From Pyxicephalus adspersus (taxonomy: Eukaryota; Chordata; Amphibia; Anura; Pyxicephalidae): a stretch of DNA of 64,000 nucleotides. Position numbers and translations under genes: made by a program. The notes under the pieces were generated by a model. The model did not search any database and was not told where the DNA came from. It saw nothing but the letters and a program-made list of their open reading frames with translations. Shown one piece after another: positions 62,701 to 64,000 of the stretch (position 1 is its first letter; the number at the start of each line of letters is the position of its first letter). Location: positions 18,563,687 through 18,627,686 of the forward strand of contig NC_092864.1 of NCBI RefSeq assembly GCF_032062135.1. The letters run 5' to 3'.

Positions 62701-64000
62701 TGTTAAAAAAACAGTTTCTTTCCCTTGATCAGACACTTGTCTGTAGCCTTTCTGATCATTACTGATTACTGATATCACGAAAAAAAACCTCAATGGTGCT
62801 TCTATTGTCAAATGTTTGTTCTGCATTTTTTAGAGTATGGGGAGCAGTGTTTTAACTGTCTGTGTGCCAATGTGCACAAAGAATAAAGCCCCATAGAGAC
62901 ATCAGAGGATTGTCATTAGAAATGAGCACCCCTCTGTGCTCTCCTCCATAGGAATGAACAGTCATTCCCAATCATATCAATCCACCATGATGTCTGCTTT
63001 TCACCCAAGATGAGCACAACTGTTCATCTCAGGTAACTATTATGTATCGCTCAGGTGCCGACCTTTGCAGTAAAATTAGCAATATTTAGGTTACATTGTA
63101 ACCCTTGCCAATGTACGTGCAGAACTCTGCCATTGATTTTTTTTTAATGGTAGTATATGAGAAGGGGAGAGAGTAAAATGGCAAAATAAAAAATAATAGA
63201 GAGGGAGAGATAAAGATAGAGATTGGGGTGTTTTTTGGGGGTGACGGAAGAGAGAAAAATGTGGGAGAAATGGAAGGAGGGGGGTGAAGAATGGCAAAAA
63301 AAGAGAAGAGAGAGGGTTGATAGCGATTGGGCTGGGGGGTTTGTCAGGATGAACCCATTAGTCAATTTTTTATGATGGAGATTCACTCTTTATAACTGTC
63401 CAGGACATCAATGTCACAAGGATTAAAGATAAGTGCGCATCAATGGAGACAACTGTCTAACGGCTTGTACACATGCTACATAAATGTCATCGGAAACAAA
63501 TGACATCTGAAAGATCCCTGACTCATCCTTGTATCATCATTTATGAATCTTGTTACAAATGATAACAATGGTTGAGAAATTTCAGTTAAAATTAAACTGC
63601 ATGGTGATGGATTCATAAGTTCAACAATCAGTTGTTATCCAGCATGTGTTTACAGTCTGGGAACGATGGGGCACTTAGGGAATGCCGCACTTTTCAACTT
63701 TTCCATAAACAAGAAGATGCCGATTCCTGCACATTACTTCTGCCTATGTCACTACCAAACTTTTACCAATCACATCTGTTGTCTGCAAGGCCACCATCAG
63801 GGGGTACAAGGGGTGATCCGTACCCGTTCCCTATCAAAAGAACTTGACTTTTGCAATGCTGGAACTTTTAGACTTATTGAGGGGGCCCATGAAGTTTACC
63901 CAGATAGTGGTCCTGACTGTCTGCTTGGTCTTAGAGTGGTTGTATCATTACTGCATACATGCAATTATGTGCTATTCATATATTGGGAATCGCTCATTAC
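59769..64000. other. Right flank, upstream of copy B; no gene recognised
   Basis: No exon of the expected human neighbours (IL21R, GTF3C1) could be recognised. It contains interspersed-repeat fragments at about 62270-62440 and 62890-63050, and short unconvincing frames. Confidence 0.4.
62270..62440. repeat. Interspersed repeat, partial third copy
   Basis: Retains GAAGAAAGAAGAAGATGATGG, GACAGAATGGGGACAGGTGA and CCCAGGGTTTAGTTCCACAT, matching the end of the copy at 16490-16785. Confidence 0.55.

Overview
This is eukaryotic, AT-rich, intron-rich DNA, most likely from an amphibian (frog). The coding exons resemble vertebrate genes but are diverged from mammalian ones. The spacer is full of short DNA-transposon repeats (hAT-like, PIF/Harbinger-like and Tc1/pogo-like MITEs, foldback elements) and L1- and L2-type LINE fragments, as in frog genomes. 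The species cannot be named from the sequence. There is one assembly gap of 352 N at 38079-38430.

Layout. (1) 394-7614, plus strand: the last four coding exons of NSMCE1 (Nse1, the variant-RING subunit of the SMC5/6 complex); its 5' exons lie left of the window. (2) 14093-31434, minus strand: an IL-4-receptor-alpha-like type I cytokine receptor, copy A. All nine exons and their splice sites can be placed, but exons 2, 3 and 4 each carry one in-frame stop, and the tail exon carries another stop plus two frame changes. It is read here as an unprocessed pseudogene. (3) 31435-49690: spacer with repeats, two recent local duplications, the gap and unexplained decayed ORFs. (4) 49691-59768, minus strand: a second IL4R-like receptor, copy B, with the same exon phases. 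Eight exons can be placed. Exon 4 was not found, and a 1.2 kb foldback transposon sits in the interval where it belongs. The large tail exon contains a 237-bp in-frame tandem duplication that multiplies STAT6-docking-like Tyr motifs, and an in-frame TGA 158 codons before the ancestral end. (5) 59769-64000: no gene recognised.

How it fits together. NSMCE1 next to IL4R (and IL21R) is conserved synteny with the human 16p12 region. Here the receptors are tail-to-tail with NSMCE1, whereas in human NSMCE1 and IL4R are head-to-head. The most interesting signal is the tandem IL4R-like pair: one copy is disabled by stops, and the other has an expanded array of YxxF motifs but looks damaged in its ectodomain and distal tail. 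Whether either is expressed, and whether one descends from IL21R, cannot be settled from this window.
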